A program made the translations under genes and the position numbers. From positions 1 through 64,000 of the forward strand of contig NZ_JAPIVT010000002.1 in the NCBI RefSeq assembly GCF_026239735.1: a stretch of 64,000 bases of DNA, given 5' to 3'. Positions 1 through 8,555 of this stretch are shown here, piece after piece. Source of the DNA: Pedobacter sp. MC2016-05 (GTDB taxonomy: Bacteria; Bacteroidota; Bacteroidia; Sphingobacteriales; Sphingobacteriaceae). A model generated the notes under the pieces. The model worked only from the letters and a program-made list of their open reading frames with translations, did no database searches and had not been told where the DNA came from. Each line of letters begins with the position of its first letter. Position 1 is the first letter of the stretch.

Positions 1-91
1 TGCTTTTGCCCGTTTTAACAAAATAATGGTTAAATAAACATTTCTAGCCAGCAATAAACGAAGAACACATAGGATTTATTTAAATACAAAA

Positions 92-131
92 AAAAGCTGC
101 CTCAGGGTATTTTGAGACAGCCTCTTTTTTT
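92..131. terminator. Hairpin terminator at left edge
   Basis: The arms GCTGCCTCA (96-104) and TGAGACAGC (113-121) pair with one mismatch. A-tracts lie on the left and T-tracts on the right, so it could end transcription in either direction. It probably serves a gene left of the window; positions 1-91 show no ORF. Confidence 0.6.
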
Positions 132-199
132 GTTGATTCAACTTCTGAAGATGGATAGCCGAAAAATTATCAATCATCAAAAAATAATTTTTAATAATT

Positions 200-230
200 T
201 TTGAATCTGAAATTTATATTTCTATATTTG
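200..230 (+). promoter_or_regulatory. Bacteroidetes-type promoter of tRNA-Gly
   Basis: TTTG at 200-203 and TATATTTG at 223-230 are separated by 19 bases, matching the -33/-7 arrangement of the Bacteroidetes primary sigma factor. The tRNA starts 37 bases after the -7 box. Confidence 0.65.
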
Positions 231-266
231 CAACCCCAAAGGGAATACAGCGATTGTATTATTCAT

Positions 267-339
<73 letters not shown>

Positions 340-341
340 CT

Positions 342-372
342 AAATGCCTTTCCTACCGGAAGGCATTTATTT
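342..372 (+). terminator. Hairpin after tRNA-Gly
   Basis: AAATGCCTTTCC and GGAAGGCATTT form a stem with one bulged T around a 4-base loop, followed by TATTTT. It lies 3 bases after the tRNA and could act as a terminator or processing hairpin between the two tRNAs. Confidence 0.55.
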
Positions 373-411
373 TAAAACATTAATCAACTCGATTTATCGG
401 GATTGACTAAT

Positions 412-495
412 GCTCGGGTGGTGGAACTGGTAGACACGCAGGACTTAAAATCCTGTGCTTTCAAAGGCGTGCGGGTTCGATTCCCGCCCCGAGTA
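412..495 (+). tRNA. tRNA-Leu (anticodon TAA)
   Basis: This is an 84-nt class II tRNA with a long variable arm. The acceptor arms GCTCGGG (412-418) and CCCGAGT (488-494) pair with one G-U. The anticodon loop CTTAAAA gives UAA, which reads leucine UUA and UUG. The discriminator is A495 and CCA is not encoded. It is probably co-transcribed with the tRNA-Gly upstream. Confidence 0.96.
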
Positions 496-514
496 CAATA
501 AACAAATCGAAACT

Positions 515-543
515 AAAGCCATCAGCAATGATGGCTTTTTTTA
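515..543 (+). terminator. Rho-independent terminator of tRNA pair
   Basis: A perfect 10-bp stem (515-524 with 529-538) closes a GCAA loop and runs into a T-tract. It ends the tRNA-Gly/tRNA-Leu transcript. Confidence 0.85.
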
Positions 544-596
544 TGCCTACACTTTTTTGAACTCACCCTGCTCACTAAGATAAGTTAGTCCATAAA

Positions 597-628
597 AAAA
601 GGCCTTCTTGTTAGGAAAGCCTTGAACT
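597..628 (-). terminator. Terminator of the 82-aa gene
   Basis: Read on the minus strand, AAGGC..TTC pairs with GAAGGCCTT and is followed by seven T residues. It sits just after the stop codon of the small gene at 630-878. Confidence 0.7.
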
Positions 629-629
629 T

Positions 630-878
630 TTATACAATTTGATAATTTACGTTTACTCTTTTGGGGTAGTTACTTTCTGATTCATTTAAGGATATAAAAG
701 CAGCTTGATTATGAACTTCATTCTTTAGTGCATGTTCATAGTGAAATTGAATAGTTTCTTGATTATTTTTTGGTAAGTTTCTTGTCGCTTCGATTAAAAG
801 GTTCCGATCATTTAAATTCTCTGGCAATAAAGTGATATCGCAATTTCCTTCACTTATTTCTTTAACTAGATATTTCAT
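630..878 (-). CDS. Small hypothetical protein (82 aa)
   Basis: I do not recognise a family. The product is a soluble, mildly acidic 82-residue protein with no signal peptide or membrane segment. Its centre is charged and probably helical (near residues 25-55), and the tail contains YPKRVNVNY. A strong terminator follows the stop codon and the gene stands alone between the tRNA pair and tatA, which supports a real single-gene transcript. No ribosome-binding site is evident, as is usual in this phylum. It could be a small stress or regulatory protein, but nothing seen here shows a function. Confidence 0.5.
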   Translation of the reverse strand: MKYLVKEISEGNCDITLLPENLNDRNLLIEATRNLPKNNQETIQFHYEHALKNEVHNQAAFISLNESESNYPKRVNVNYQIV

Positions 879-1020
879 TTGTTTTTAACATTCGGCTCTT
901 GTGTTAGTCTATTTCAAGAACGGGGCAAAATTAACGCTAGTGAATGTTTTATATGTAATCTAAAAGTTAATTTTAAGCGAAGCGTGATTACATCGGTTCC
1001 AAACAAGTTCATCCTATAAA

Positions 1021-1050
1021 AAAAACTCCAGATGGTAGATCTGAAGTTTT
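1021..1050 (-). terminator. Terminator of tatA
   Basis: On the minus strand AAACTTCAGAT (1049-1039) pairs with ATCTGGAGTTT (1033-1023), allowing a G-U, and runs into eight T residues. It lies about 40 bases after the tatA stop codon. Confidence 0.75.
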
Positions 1051-1091
1051 CGAATGTTTTTCGGTAAATGTTTTTTATTTAAGCAAATATT

Positions 1092-1277
1092 TTATACTTC
1101 TTTCTGAACCTTAGGCTCTTCTGTACCCTCTTGTCCGTTTTTGAATTCTTTAATGCCTTTTCCTAAGCCTCTCATTAATTCTGGAATTTTCTTACCTCCG
1201 AATAATAAAAGGATAGCAACGCCAAGAATTATCATCTCTGGACCGCCAAGTATTGCTGCAATGGTTGAATGTGTCAT
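1092..1277 (-). CDS. tatA: Sec-independent translocase TatA/E-type subunit
   Basis: This 61-residue protein fits the TatA/TatE family, which forms the pore-like part of the twin-arginine translocase that exports folded proteins. A short periplasmic N-terminus is followed by one membrane helix (about residues 13-26), the FGG hinge at 26-28, and an amphipathic helix (KKIPELMRGLGKGIKEF). It ends in an acidic-basic tail. The length is usual for TatA. tatC is not nearby, so TatC must be encoded elsewhere. The gene follows a receiver-domain gene on the same strand after 77 bases, and a terminator lies downstream. TatB is less likely because the tail is so short. Confidence 0.9.
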   Translation of the reverse strand: MTHSTIAAILGGPEMIILGVAILLLFGGKKIPELMRGLGKGIKEFKNGQEGTEEPKVQKEV

Positions 1278-1354
1278 ATTTTATGGTTTAAGGTTTTTCT
1301 GAATGAATCTATTTACATATACGTTAATTAAACCAATACGGTTTCCAATAAAAA

Positions 1355-1723
1355 TTAGGATGGAAGATTTAATTGGTAATCCACACGCTTCAACAAATCA
1401 TAAATATCAAAAGGCTTGGAAATAAATCCCTGAGCATTACAAGTCTTATTAATTTCTCCAATTTTTGCATGGGCACTCATCATCAGAACCGGAATATTTT
1501 TAGTGCTATCAGCCGTCTTTAAACCACTACAAATATCAATACCACTTCCATCAGGAAGCATTACATCGAGCAAAAATAGATCTGGTTTAAGATTTTTAGC
1601 ATTTAAATTGAAGTCTTCTATACTTGCGAAACCTGTTACATCGTAATTCTCTTCTTGTAATAAAAGAATAATTACATCCCTAATTCCCTCATCATCCTCT
1701 AGCACACACACACTTTTTCCCAT
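1355..1723 (-). CDS. Stand-alone response-regulator receiver (CheY-like)
   Basis: This 122-residue protein is one receiver domain and nothing else. The acidic pocket E9-D10-D11, the phospho-acceptor D53 (in LLDVMLPDGSG), S83 (in MMSAHA) and K103 (in SKPF) are all present, so it should accept a phosphoryl group. It has no DNA-binding or enzymatic output domain and must act by binding a partner or as a phosphorelay intermediate. No histidine kinase lies within the window. The only other phosphorelay part seen is the orphan Hpt protein at 43966-44337. It is on the same strand as tatA, 77 bases away. Confidence 0.88.
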   Translation of the reverse strand: MGKSVCVLEDDEGIRDVIILLLQEENYDVTGFASIEDFNLNAKNLKPDLFLLDVMLPDGSGIDICSGLKTADSTKNIPVLMMSAHAKIGEINKTCNAQGFISKPFDIYDLLKRVDYQLNLPS

Positions 1724-1854
1724 CTCCTTAATTTTATTCTAACCTGACCAATTTTAAATATTTAGAAACCAATTAATTAACCAACAATGAAATGAATTGT
1801 TTTTAAAATTTTAGCGCCTATTAGAATAGAATAAGAAAACTGCAGATGAAGGCA

Positions 1855-4305
1855 CTACTTTTTGTTATTTAATTTCTCTTCGAACATTTTAATAAAGAAT
1901 CCACCAATTACACTTCGAGCGGTAAAATTTTGTCTTCTGGCATCTTTGGTCTCATGCCAATCGCTCAGTGGTACCCTATCTGGCGTTTCAATGGCATAAG
2001 TATGCACAGGCTCAATTATAGTTTCAAAATCTTTTCTATCCGATGCTAAGGTAGCTGTCCAGGTGATCCAGTCAGATTTCGTATAAGTTTTACGACTATC
2101 CAGTGGCAAGCCATATTTTGTCTGTTTTGTTAAATAGAATTTAATTTCTTTATCATAAACAGATTGCGGGAATAAGCCAAGATTTAACACTTTATCCCAA
2201 ACCAGATTATATTTCTGGCTCCATGTATTTTTGTCGTTAAAAGTTAACGCATAATGATCACCCGCATCCGCTAACTCCATCCACTTTTTAGCCATATATT
2301 TGGCCATTTCAGTATATTTATTCCCTGTTGCCGTTTCGCCAAGCATGGTGGCCAACATCCCATATCCACCTAAGGCAACGATCGCTTTAACCGATAAGTT
2401 TGCATTTCTGGCCAGGTGACCTGCGAAATCATCGGTGGATAATTGGTTGGCCGGATCTAAACCTTCTTTGCTTAAATACTCTGCCCAAATGCTCAGGGTT
2501 TTCCAATGCTTTTTAGCATAACTGGCATTACCTTCGGTTTTAGCAATGGCAGCCATTAAGATTAACATATTTCCCGATTCCTCTATTGGCATATCTTCTC
2601 CATAAGTTTGGCCATTTGCCAGTGGATAAGTCCCTAAATCATGTGCTGAATAAGGTTTGGTCCATTTGCCGCTTTCGCTGAAATAAAATATCCCATTCAT
2701 CATGCCTTTAACCAATTCAGGATTATACATTAAAAACAAAGGTGCTGATGGATAGGTAATGTCAACCGTTCCGATAGATCCATTGCTAAAATTTTCTTTG
2801 GATAGAAACAATAACTCACCATTGGGGCTTTGCACCAATTTGTGGGCAGAAACCGCTTGTCTGTAAGCCAAAATGCATAATTGTGCATATTTCTCTCCTC
2901 CACTTTTTACAGCATCCTGATGTAATTTCTGATCAAAAGCCTTGCATTTTTGCGTCACTTCAGAATAGTCGGCACTGGCCTTTTGCAGCTGGTTCTCGAT
3001 CGTTTCTTTTCCGCTGGTATTCCACCATGGCCTTAAATTGGCATGGAAGTATTGTAAAGAATAGAGGTCATCGTAGCCCAACATCACAAAATTTTCCCTT
3101 TCTGCAGTCCCAACTTTTCCTAATGGAATAATAGTATTTAAAACCAATTGTTTGCCCTGTAATTCATTTTGTTTGAATTGTTTACCCGTTAAAAATGTGG
3201 TTAATGCATTGCTGACACTTGAAATGTTTTGAATGCTTTTATAACTAGCTGGCGTAGCAACGTACATATAACCCCAATCTATCCTAACGTCATCGCCCGC
3301 TCTTTTTAGTATAGGTTGCTCAATGGTACCCGCCCGCAATATAGAAAGGGTTGCAGTGCCATATTTCTTGGCTTCAACCTTCTGTAAAGCACTATGTGTT
3401 GCGATATTGGTTGATGCCCCGTAATATAGTTTTACCTCATGTTGTTTTCCATCATTGGCTTTAACTTTACTGGTGATGTAGGAAACTGGCCTCGAAAGAA
3501 GATCCAGATTATTCATTAAAAGTGGAGATGTGAATGTTAAAGTCAAATCAATTTTACCACACTTAAATGTATAAATGGTTTGCGTAGCATTAAAGGTTAA
3601 GCTTTTTTGTATTGCTTCTTCGATCTTTGTGGCATTGGCATCCGCCGGCTCCTCTACTAAACCATAATCTAAAAATGATGGCCCTCCGTTATTTTTGGCA
3701 TAAACAGCCAGCACATTTTTCCCGGTTTTCAAAAGTGCTTTATCCAACGGGATATAAACAAATTTACCCTCCACCTTGGGTACATTGTAAATTTCCTGAC
3801 CATTTAAGTAAGCTATGGCATTGTCATCATGTTTAATTTTAAAAAAAAGCTTCTCGCTGTTTATATTTTTTAGTGTAAAAACACGTCTTGTCCAAACTTC
3901 ATCCTTGCTCCATAATGTTCTTACCTGCGATTTTTCACTACCAACTGGCCCCATTCCCTTCTCCCATTTACTATCGTTAAAACCTACATTAAACCAATCT
4001 GCATCTGGCCTGCCTTCTGTAAATGATAATTCCATTGGTTTTTCATCTGCGGTAGGTAAAATAGAACGATAAACTTTTTCTGATTGACCCAGAAAATTAT
4101 AAACTTTTCCATCAACGTTAATCATCCCAGTGAGTGATTGGTTGGCACCAGTCCAGTGTTTGGTGGTACTTTTGTTCAAATAATCTGATGAGGACCAAAT
4201 GCTAAAATAAGGATCGTGGGTAATTAAAGGATAAGCTGGTGCCGATCTTTGTTGTGCAAACACAGCTGTATAGCTTACTAAAAGTAGCACTAAAATTTTT
4301 CTCAT
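1855..4305 (-). CDS. Secreted glutaminase-family protein (DUF4965/DUF5127/DUF1793 type)
   Basis: The 816-residue product resembles bacterial relatives of fungal glutaminase A, with the usual order of DUF4964-like N-terminus, DUF5127, DUF4965 and C-terminal DUF1793 alpha-barrel. I chose the ATG at 4305 because it gives a clean signal peptide (MRKILVLLLVSYTAVFA, cleavage before QQ). The longer reading frame to 4614 would run into the divergent gene at 4492. Between residues of about 80 and 220 there is a beta-rich segment with a sugar-binding-like pattern (WTRRVFTL, YLNGQEI). The protein is expected in the periplasm or on the cell surface. Glutaminase activity is only inferred, since many bacterial members have no assigned substrate. 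Confidence 0.85.
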   Translation of the reverse strand: MRKILVLLLVSYTAVFAQQRSAPAYPLITHDPYFSIWSSSDYLNKSTTKHWTGANQSLTGMINVDGKVYNFLGQSEKVYRSILPTADEKPMELSFTEGRPDADWFNVGFNDSKWEKGMGPVGSEKSQVRTLWSKDEVWTRRVFTLKNINSEKLFFKIKHDDNAIAYLNGQEIYNVPKVEGKFVYIPLDKALLKTGKNVLAVYAKNNGGPSFLDYGLVEEPADANATKIEEAIQKSLTFNATQTIYTFKCGKIDLTLTFTSPLLMNNLDLLSRPVSYITSKVKANDGKQHEVKLYYGASTNIATHSALQKVEAKKYGTATLSILRAGTIEQPILKRAGDDVRIDWGYMYVATPASYKSIQNISSVSNALTTFLTGKQFKQNELQGKQLVLNTIIPLGKVGTAERENFVMLGYDDLYSLQYFHANLRPWWNTSGKETIENQLQKASADYSEVTQKCKAFDQKLHQDAVKSGGEKYAQLCILAYRQAVSAHKLVQSPNGELLFLSKENFSNGSIGTVDITYPSAPLFLMYNPELVKGMMNGIFYFSESGKWTKPYSAHDLGTYPLANGQTYGEDMPIEESGNMLILMAAIAKTEGNASYAKKHWKTLSIWAEYLSKEGLDPANQLSTDDFAGHLARNANLSVKAIVALGGYGMLATMLGETATGNKYTEMAKYMAKKWMELADAGDHYALTFNDKNTWSQKYNLVWDKVLNLGLFPQSVYDKEIKFYLTKQTKYGLPLDSRKTYTKSDWITWTATLASDRKDFETIIEPVHTYAIETPDRVPLSDWHETKDARRQNFTARSVIGGFFIKMFEEKLNNKK

Positions 4306-4491
4306 AACATATTTAGTAAAACGTTTAACTAGCATCCAAAGTAAGTAATCAAAGTTTACTTTTGCATTTGTTTTCAATTTGTTACGAAAGAAAAAGTTAT
4401 TCAAGAAAATTACACCTACAATTTGTCGCATCCGCCCTTGCCAGAATGTAATTACTTCAATTAGCTTTATATAAAAATTAAATCTCAAGAA

Positions 4492-4911
4492 ATGGAAACT
4501 AAAACACCAATAACAATAGAAGCAGTTATTAATGCGCCAGTAGAAAAAGTTTGGCAATATTGGTCGGAACCAGCGCACATTACAAAATGGACTTTCGCAG
4601 CGAGTGACTGGCATGCGCCTTATGCCGAAAACGATTTAAAAACCGACGGGAAATTCAAAACCCGAATGGAAGCGAAAGATGGCAGTATGGGTTTTGACTT
4701 TGAAGGAATTTACAGCAACGTAGAAGAGCATAAACTTATTGAGTATGGCTTGGGCGATGGAAGGCAAGTAAAAATCACCTTTGCAGAAACAGATGGCAGA
4801 ACGAAGGTTATCGAAACATTCGACCCAGAAAATCAGAACCCGATAGAAATGCAGCGAGACGGCTGGCAGTCCATTTTAGATAATTTTAAAAAATATACGG
4901 AAGAGAACTAA
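4492..4911 (+). CDS. SRPBCC / AHSA1-family protein
   Basis: This 139-residue protein has the START-like helix-grip fold of the SRPBCC superfamily, of the AHSA1 (Hsp90 activator C-terminal) type. It opens with the usual beta strand and APVEKVWQYWSEP helix, continues through KWTFAASDWHAP, and ends with a long C-terminal helix (GWQSILDNFKKY). Such proteins form a hydrophobic cavity that may bind lipids or aromatic ligands; the ligand cannot be told from sequence. It is cytosolic, with no signal. It is divergent from the secreted glutaminase-family gene (187 bases between starts) and convergent with the oxygenase gene, sharing a bidirectional terminator. Confidence 0.85.
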   Translation: METKTPITIEAVINAPVEKVWQYWSEPAHITKWTFAASDWHAPYAENDLKTDGKFKTRMEAKDGSMGFDFEGIYSNVEEHKLIEYGLGDGRQVKITFAETDGRTKVIETFDPENQNPIEMQRDGWQSILDNFKKYTEEN

Positions 4912-4914
4912 CAT

Positions 4915-4946
4915 AAAGTGCGCTTTCAAACCTAGAAAGCGCTTTT
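4915..4946. terminator. Bidirectional terminator
   Basis: CGCTTTC (4921-4927) and GAAAGCG (4935-4941) form a stem flanked by AAAG and CTTTTTG. It lies between two convergent genes and can serve both. Confidence 0.7.
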
Positions 4947-4948
4947 TG

Positions 4949-5542
4949 TTAACCTATTTTTAGCCAGCCAGTAATGCTCATCCTTTGTTTGTTTGTTACT
5001 AAAACCTCATGAGCCAAATCGGCACTTTTAAAAAAAACACCTTTGCCACTAACTGGAGAAATATTCTGCTGTGCATCATTTTGGTAAATGCGTAGCTCTC
5101 CCCCATCCTCAATTTTCCAATCTGCATTTAAATACAGAATTAGTGAATATTGTCGGCTGCCATTGTTTTGAAACTGATCTATATGTTTCTTGTAAAATGC
5201 TCCTGGTTGATAAAGCGTGTAGTGAAATTCGTAGCCAGTAATGCCCGTGTAACAAGTATTATTTATGTGAAGCACAAATTTATCCATCAAATCGAAAAAC
5301 TCATTTTCGTATGGGTTATTATGTTTCCTATCCAGCCAATAAATTACATCACTCCTTACGAGTTTGTCATGAACAACAATTTTATGGTTACCAATGCCAG
5401 CGCTGAGAAGTTCATTGTTTTGAAAAAGATGAATTAAATTGGTCTTTAAATGAGCAGCGAGAGCGATACTAAGAAAATTTTCTACAACACCAACCTTATC
5501 TTCGATATAATTATCTATAAGGCAATCGAATATCTCTGTCAA
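4949..5542 (-). CDS. 2-oxoglutarate/Fe(II) oxygenase, prolyl 4-hydroxylase type
   Basis: This 197-residue protein has the double-stranded beta-helix core of the 2OG-Fe(II) oxygenases. The iron ligands are the HxD pair H120 and D122 (KKHID) and the distal H178 (DLAHEV). R187 (KQRMSITGW) is placed to hold the 2-oxoglutarate carboxylate. The strand SLILYLNADW and the GGEL turn are typical of the P4Hc family. Reactions in this family hydroxylate protein side chains or small molecules, and the substrate here is unknown. The protein is cytosolic. The gene stands alone, convergent with the SRPBCC gene. Confidence 0.88.
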   Translation of the reverse strand: MTEIFDCLIDNYIEDKVGVVENFLSIALAAHLKTNLIHLFQNNELLSAGIGNHKIVVHDKLVRSDVIYWLDRKHNNPYENEFFDLMDKFVLHINNTCYTGITGYEFHYTLYQPGAFYKKHIDQFQNNGSRQYSLILYLNADWKIEDGGELRIYQNDAQQNISPVSGKGVFFKSADLAHEVLVTNKQRMSITGWLKIG

Positions 5543-5601
5543 TAAGTCAACGTTAATTAGAACAACACGTTCAAAACATTACAAGGTAGTCTAATTAAAG
5601 T

Positions 5602-5630
5602 ATTGCCACGATTTTAATCTTATATATTTG
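5602..5630 (+). promoter_or_regulatory. Promoter overlapping a false TTG start
   Basis: TTG (5602-5604) and TATATTTG (5623-5630) are separated by 18 bases. The -7 box covers the TTG at 5628 that would otherwise extend the following gene. This box therefore decides that the true start is the ATG at 5652. Confidence 0.6.
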
Positions 5631-5651
5631 GTAGATTTTAATTCCGAAGCA

Positions 5652-6656
5652 ATGAATTCTATTTTCCCGGCTCAATATTCTACCTTATCGGCAACGGCCC
5701 TAAATAAATATCTCATTGAAGTTTATCAATTAGAACAGGATACAACTTGTAGCTTACTAATTAGAAATGTGAGCGATACTTACCTGGTAGAGAACACAAA
5801 AGAGCGATACATATTTAAAATTTATCGTGATTCTCATCGTAAGATAATGGAGATAGAAGCCGAAGTGGAGTTATTAAATATTTTAAAGTCAAATGGAAAT
5901 TCTGTTTCTCATCCATTAAAAGATAGAAGTGGGAAACAAATACAACAATTTAATGCCATTGAAGGCACAAGAAATGGCATACTATTTTCTTGGGCTGAAG
6001 GAAATGTAATCATTGACTTGAATGAAGATCATTTAATCACACTTGGTAGAGACATTGCCAAATTACATCAAACCACTGTAAATCTAAAACTTAAGCATCA
6101 GCGACAACAATTCAACTTCGAAAACACGCTATTAGCGCCATTGAGAACTTTAAAGCCTCATTTTAAAGAAATGGCTGATGAATATGAATATCTGAATGCA
6201 CTATCTAAAAAGGTAATAGATAAATTTTCATCATTTAATACCTCAAATTTTTCTTATGGCTATTGCCACTACGACTTTTTTCCAAAAAACTTTCACTTTG
6301 ACAAGGGTGGTGAAATCACTTTCTTCGATTTTGATTTTGCAGGAGAAGGTTATTTAGTCAACGATTTGATGTCGTTTTTGAATCATTATTTCTTCCATCA
6401 ATTAAATAACCGGATTACCAAAGAGCAGGCAGAAGTAGATTTCAATATTTTTTTAAAAGCTTATCAAGAAATCAGGACATTAACCGATGATGAAATATTG
6501 GCAATTCCCTATTTAGGAATTAGTTTCCATATCTTTTTTTTAAGATTCTTTTACGATAATTACGACGATTGGTCTAACACATTCTTAACGCCAGGGTATG
6601 TAAAGCATCGGGTAGAATTGATAAAAAAATGGGTAGCGCTTTATTGTAACTTTTAG
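5652..6656 (+). CDS. APH-family phosphotransferase (homoserine-kinase-II-like)
   Basis: The 334-residue product has the aminoglycoside phosphotransferase/choline kinase-like fold. A nucleotide-binding N-lobe (YIFKIYRD, with a lysine in the beta-3 position) is followed by the catalytic loop CHYDFFPKN, with H206, D208 and N213. The metal-binding FFDFDFAG segment follows at about residue 226. The natural substrate is probably a small hydroxyl compound, and antibiotic resistance should not be assumed. I start at ATG 5652 because a -7 promoter box covers the upstream TTG. The C-terminal part is rich in aromatic residues, as is common in this family. The gene is monocistronic or weakly linked to the dienelactone hydrolase gene 60 bases downstream. 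Confidence 0.82.
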   Translation: MNSIFPAQYSTLSATALNKYLIEVYQLEQDTTCSLLIRNVSDTYLVENTKERYIFKIYRDSHRKIMEIEAEVELLNILKSNGNSVSHPLKDRSGKQIQQFNAIEGTRNGILFSWAEGNVIIDLNEDHLITLGRDIAKLHQTTVNLKLKHQRQQFNFENTLLAPLRTLKPHFKEMADEYEYLNALSKKVIDKFSSFNTSNFSYGYCHYDFFPKNFHFDKGGEITFFDFDFAGEGYLVNDLMSFLNHYFFHQLNNRITKEQAEVDFNIFLKAYQEIRTLTDDEILAIPYLGISFHIFFLRFFYDNYDDWSNTFLTPGYVKHRVELIKKWVALYCNF

Positions 6657-6716
6657 CAAAAAATGTATTAAATATCGCAAGGCTTGGTTATCTTGTGTAT
6701 AAAAAATCAACCTAAA

Positions 6717-7580
6717 ATGGATCAGAAAATCATTACCCTTTACGACGAATATACCCACAGCCATGTAAGCAGAAAAGATTTCATGAAAAAGCTTGCGCTT
6801 CTTGCTGGTAGTACGGCATTAGCCTTGACTATTTTACCTATGTTAGAAAATAATTATGCTGCTGCAGCTGATTTTAATAGTGATGACATTGAAGTAGAAA
6901 ATATTACTTACGCTGGTGTTGATGGTGATATGAAAGCAGTTTTAGCAAAACCAAAAGGCAAAAAGAAGTTGGGTTGTGTTTTGGTTATTCACGAAAACAG
7001 GGGCTTAAACCCACATATCATTGATGTAACTAAACGCATTGCAGCCGAAGGTTTCTTAGCGCTTGGCGTAGATGCACTTTCTCCGCTTGGCGGAACACCA
7101 GCAGATGAAGATAAAGGGCGGGAACTAATTGGTAAGCTTGATCCACAAAAGAACCTTCAAAATTATTTGAAAGGCCTGGAATATCTGCGCAACAGAAAAG
7201 ATGGAAATGGTAAAGTAGGTTGTGTAGGTTTTTGCTGGGGCGGTGGAATGGCCAATAAACTGGCTGTTAACGATCCGAAATTGCAAGCTGCTGTAGCTTA
7301 TTATGGCGCACAAGCTAATGCGGCCGATGTACCTAAAATTAAAGCCAGTTTGATGCTACATTATGGTGGCTTGGATGAGCGCATAAACGCTGGGATTCCA
7401 ACCTATGAGCAAGCATTGAAAGAAAATAAAATAGACTACAAAATTTATATTTACGATGGCGTGAACCACGCTTTTAACAATAACACTTCGCCAACTAGGT
7501 ACAATGAAGCCGCAGCGAAATTGGCTTGGCAACGAACTATCGATTTGTTTAAAAGTAAACTCTCTATTTTATCGAGATAG
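6717..7580 (+). CDS. Dienelactone hydrolase family protein
   Basis: This 287-residue alpha/beta-hydrolase has the dienelactone hydrolase signature. Nucleophile C173 lies in GFCWGG, the acid D220 in YGGLDERI and the base H251 in GVNHAF. The start at ATG 6717 gives MDQKIITLYDEYTH, the usual beginning of Bacteroidetes homologues; the in-frame TTG upstream adds nothing conserved. Residues 17-50 contain SRKDFMKKLALL and a hydrophobic stretch, which resembles an incomplete Tat-type signal (RK rather than RR) or a membrane anchor. The natural ester or lactone substrate is unknown. The gene is convergent with the ter operon, with only 4 bases between the stop codons. Confidence 0.88.
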   Translation: MDQKIITLYDEYTHSHVSRKDFMKKLALLAGSTALALTILPMLENNYAAAADFNSDDIEVENITYAGVDGDMKAVLAKPKGKKKLGCVLVIHENRGLNPHIIDVTKRIAAEGFLALGVDALSPLGGTPADEDKGRELIGKLDPQKNLQNYLKGLEYLRNRKDGNGKVGCVGFCWGGGMANKLAVNDPKLQAAVAYYGAQANAADVPKIKASLMLHYGGLDERINAGIPTYEQALKENKIDYKIYIYDGVNHAFNNNTSPTRYNEAAAKLAWQRTIDLFKSKLSILSR

Positions 7581-7584
7581 CGGT

Positions 7585-8547
7585 TTAGAAAAGATCTGTA
7601 CGTAGCATTTCTTTCAGAATATTCGATTGTACATCGAAATTATTGAGGTGATTTAGAAAGTTGATGTCAGAAATTTTCTGGTAGCTGCTTTCTAATAAAT
7701 CCTGCACATCTTTAGACATGGCCGTTTTCATCACCGCAGCATTACTTTTCAACTTATCATTTTTGTATTCTAATTCCTGAACAATTCTTTCTCGTTCTGA
7801 AAGATTGTTGGACGTATCGAGATCTTTAAAAACTGATAAATCACACATCAGGAACAGATTTCTGCTGGGATAAAACAGAAAATAAGTCTTGTTATCCAAA
7901 AACTTATATACCTCGATAATTAATTCGCCAGATTTTAAACCCAGATGAAACTCTGTTCTAAAATCGAACTTACAAAGTCTTCCCATTAATTTCTTTTCAA
8001 TCACAGCATACGCATTCGAATAAACATTTTTACCTTGATAATCGACCAATTGTGATAACTGGTCGGCTGTTAGATCGAAATAATAATCGTTTGCGTACTT
8101 GGCACTGAATACGTTAATATTTTTTGAGAATGGAAAATCGGTGCTTAGATCAGAGAGATTGTTGTACAGTCGCCTAAGCGATTGGTTTACTTTTAATGTT
8201 TGCTTCTGTTTATCTTGCGTGAATTTATTTTTATCATCGAGCGAGCCTGAAATTTTATCAATTAGGGCTTCATTCAGATCAATTTCATCATAAATTAAGG
8301 CCACATTTTTCTCATTGCTTTTCTTAATTTTCCGGAGTAAGGCAATAACACTATCCGTAAATTGTAAATGAAAAAGATCGAGTTTTTCTATTTCCAAATC
8401 TTCATTATTGGAAAATAGTTGATGAATAACCTGCGTTCTTAAGAAGATTTTATAAATAATTTCATCATCAAAAAACGCAGAGAGCAATTGTAAACGGTTG
8501 ATCTCTGCGTTTGATTTATTTAAAATATTTAAACGGTATTCATCCAT
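7585..8547 (-). CDS. Unrecognised protein at the end of a ter operon (320 aa)
   Basis: I do not recognise a domain. The protein is soluble, 320 residues long, charged and probably mostly helical, with coiled-coil-like stretches near residues 85-130 and 245-290. A beta-rich middle (about 160-240) contains GELIIEVYKF and YFLFYPSRN. It has no signal peptide, membrane helix or nucleotide-binding motif. It is the last gene of the operon, 8 bases after telA, which argues for a role together with TelA and the TerD proteins. It is neither a VWA (TerY/TerF) protein nor TerC or TerB as far as I can see. Confidence 0.7.
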   Translation of the reverse strand: MDEYRLNILNKSNAEINRLQLLSAFFDDEIIYKIFLRTQVIHQLFSNNEDLEIEKLDLFHLQFTDSVIALLRKIKKSNEKNVALIYDEIDLNEALIDKISGSLDDKNKFTQDKQKQTLKVNQSLRRLYNNLSDLSTDFPFSKNINVFSAKYANDYYFDLTADQLSQLVDYQGKNVYSNAYAVIEKKLMGRLCKFDFRTEFHLGLKSGELIIEVYKFLDNKTYFLFYPSRNLFLMCDLSVFKDLDTSNNLSERERIVQELEYKNDKLKSNAAVMKTAMSKDVQDLLESSYQKISDINFLNHLNNFDVQSNILKEMLRTDLF

Positions 8548-8555
8548 AGTTTAGT

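Noticed and set aside
4306..4614. N-terminal extension of the glutaminase-family protein
   Set aside because: It precedes a complete signal peptide and overlaps the divergent SRPBCC gene.
5628..5651. TTG start extending the APH-family kinase
   Set aside because: The TTG is inside a TATATTTG promoter box; the extension is not expected to be transcribed.
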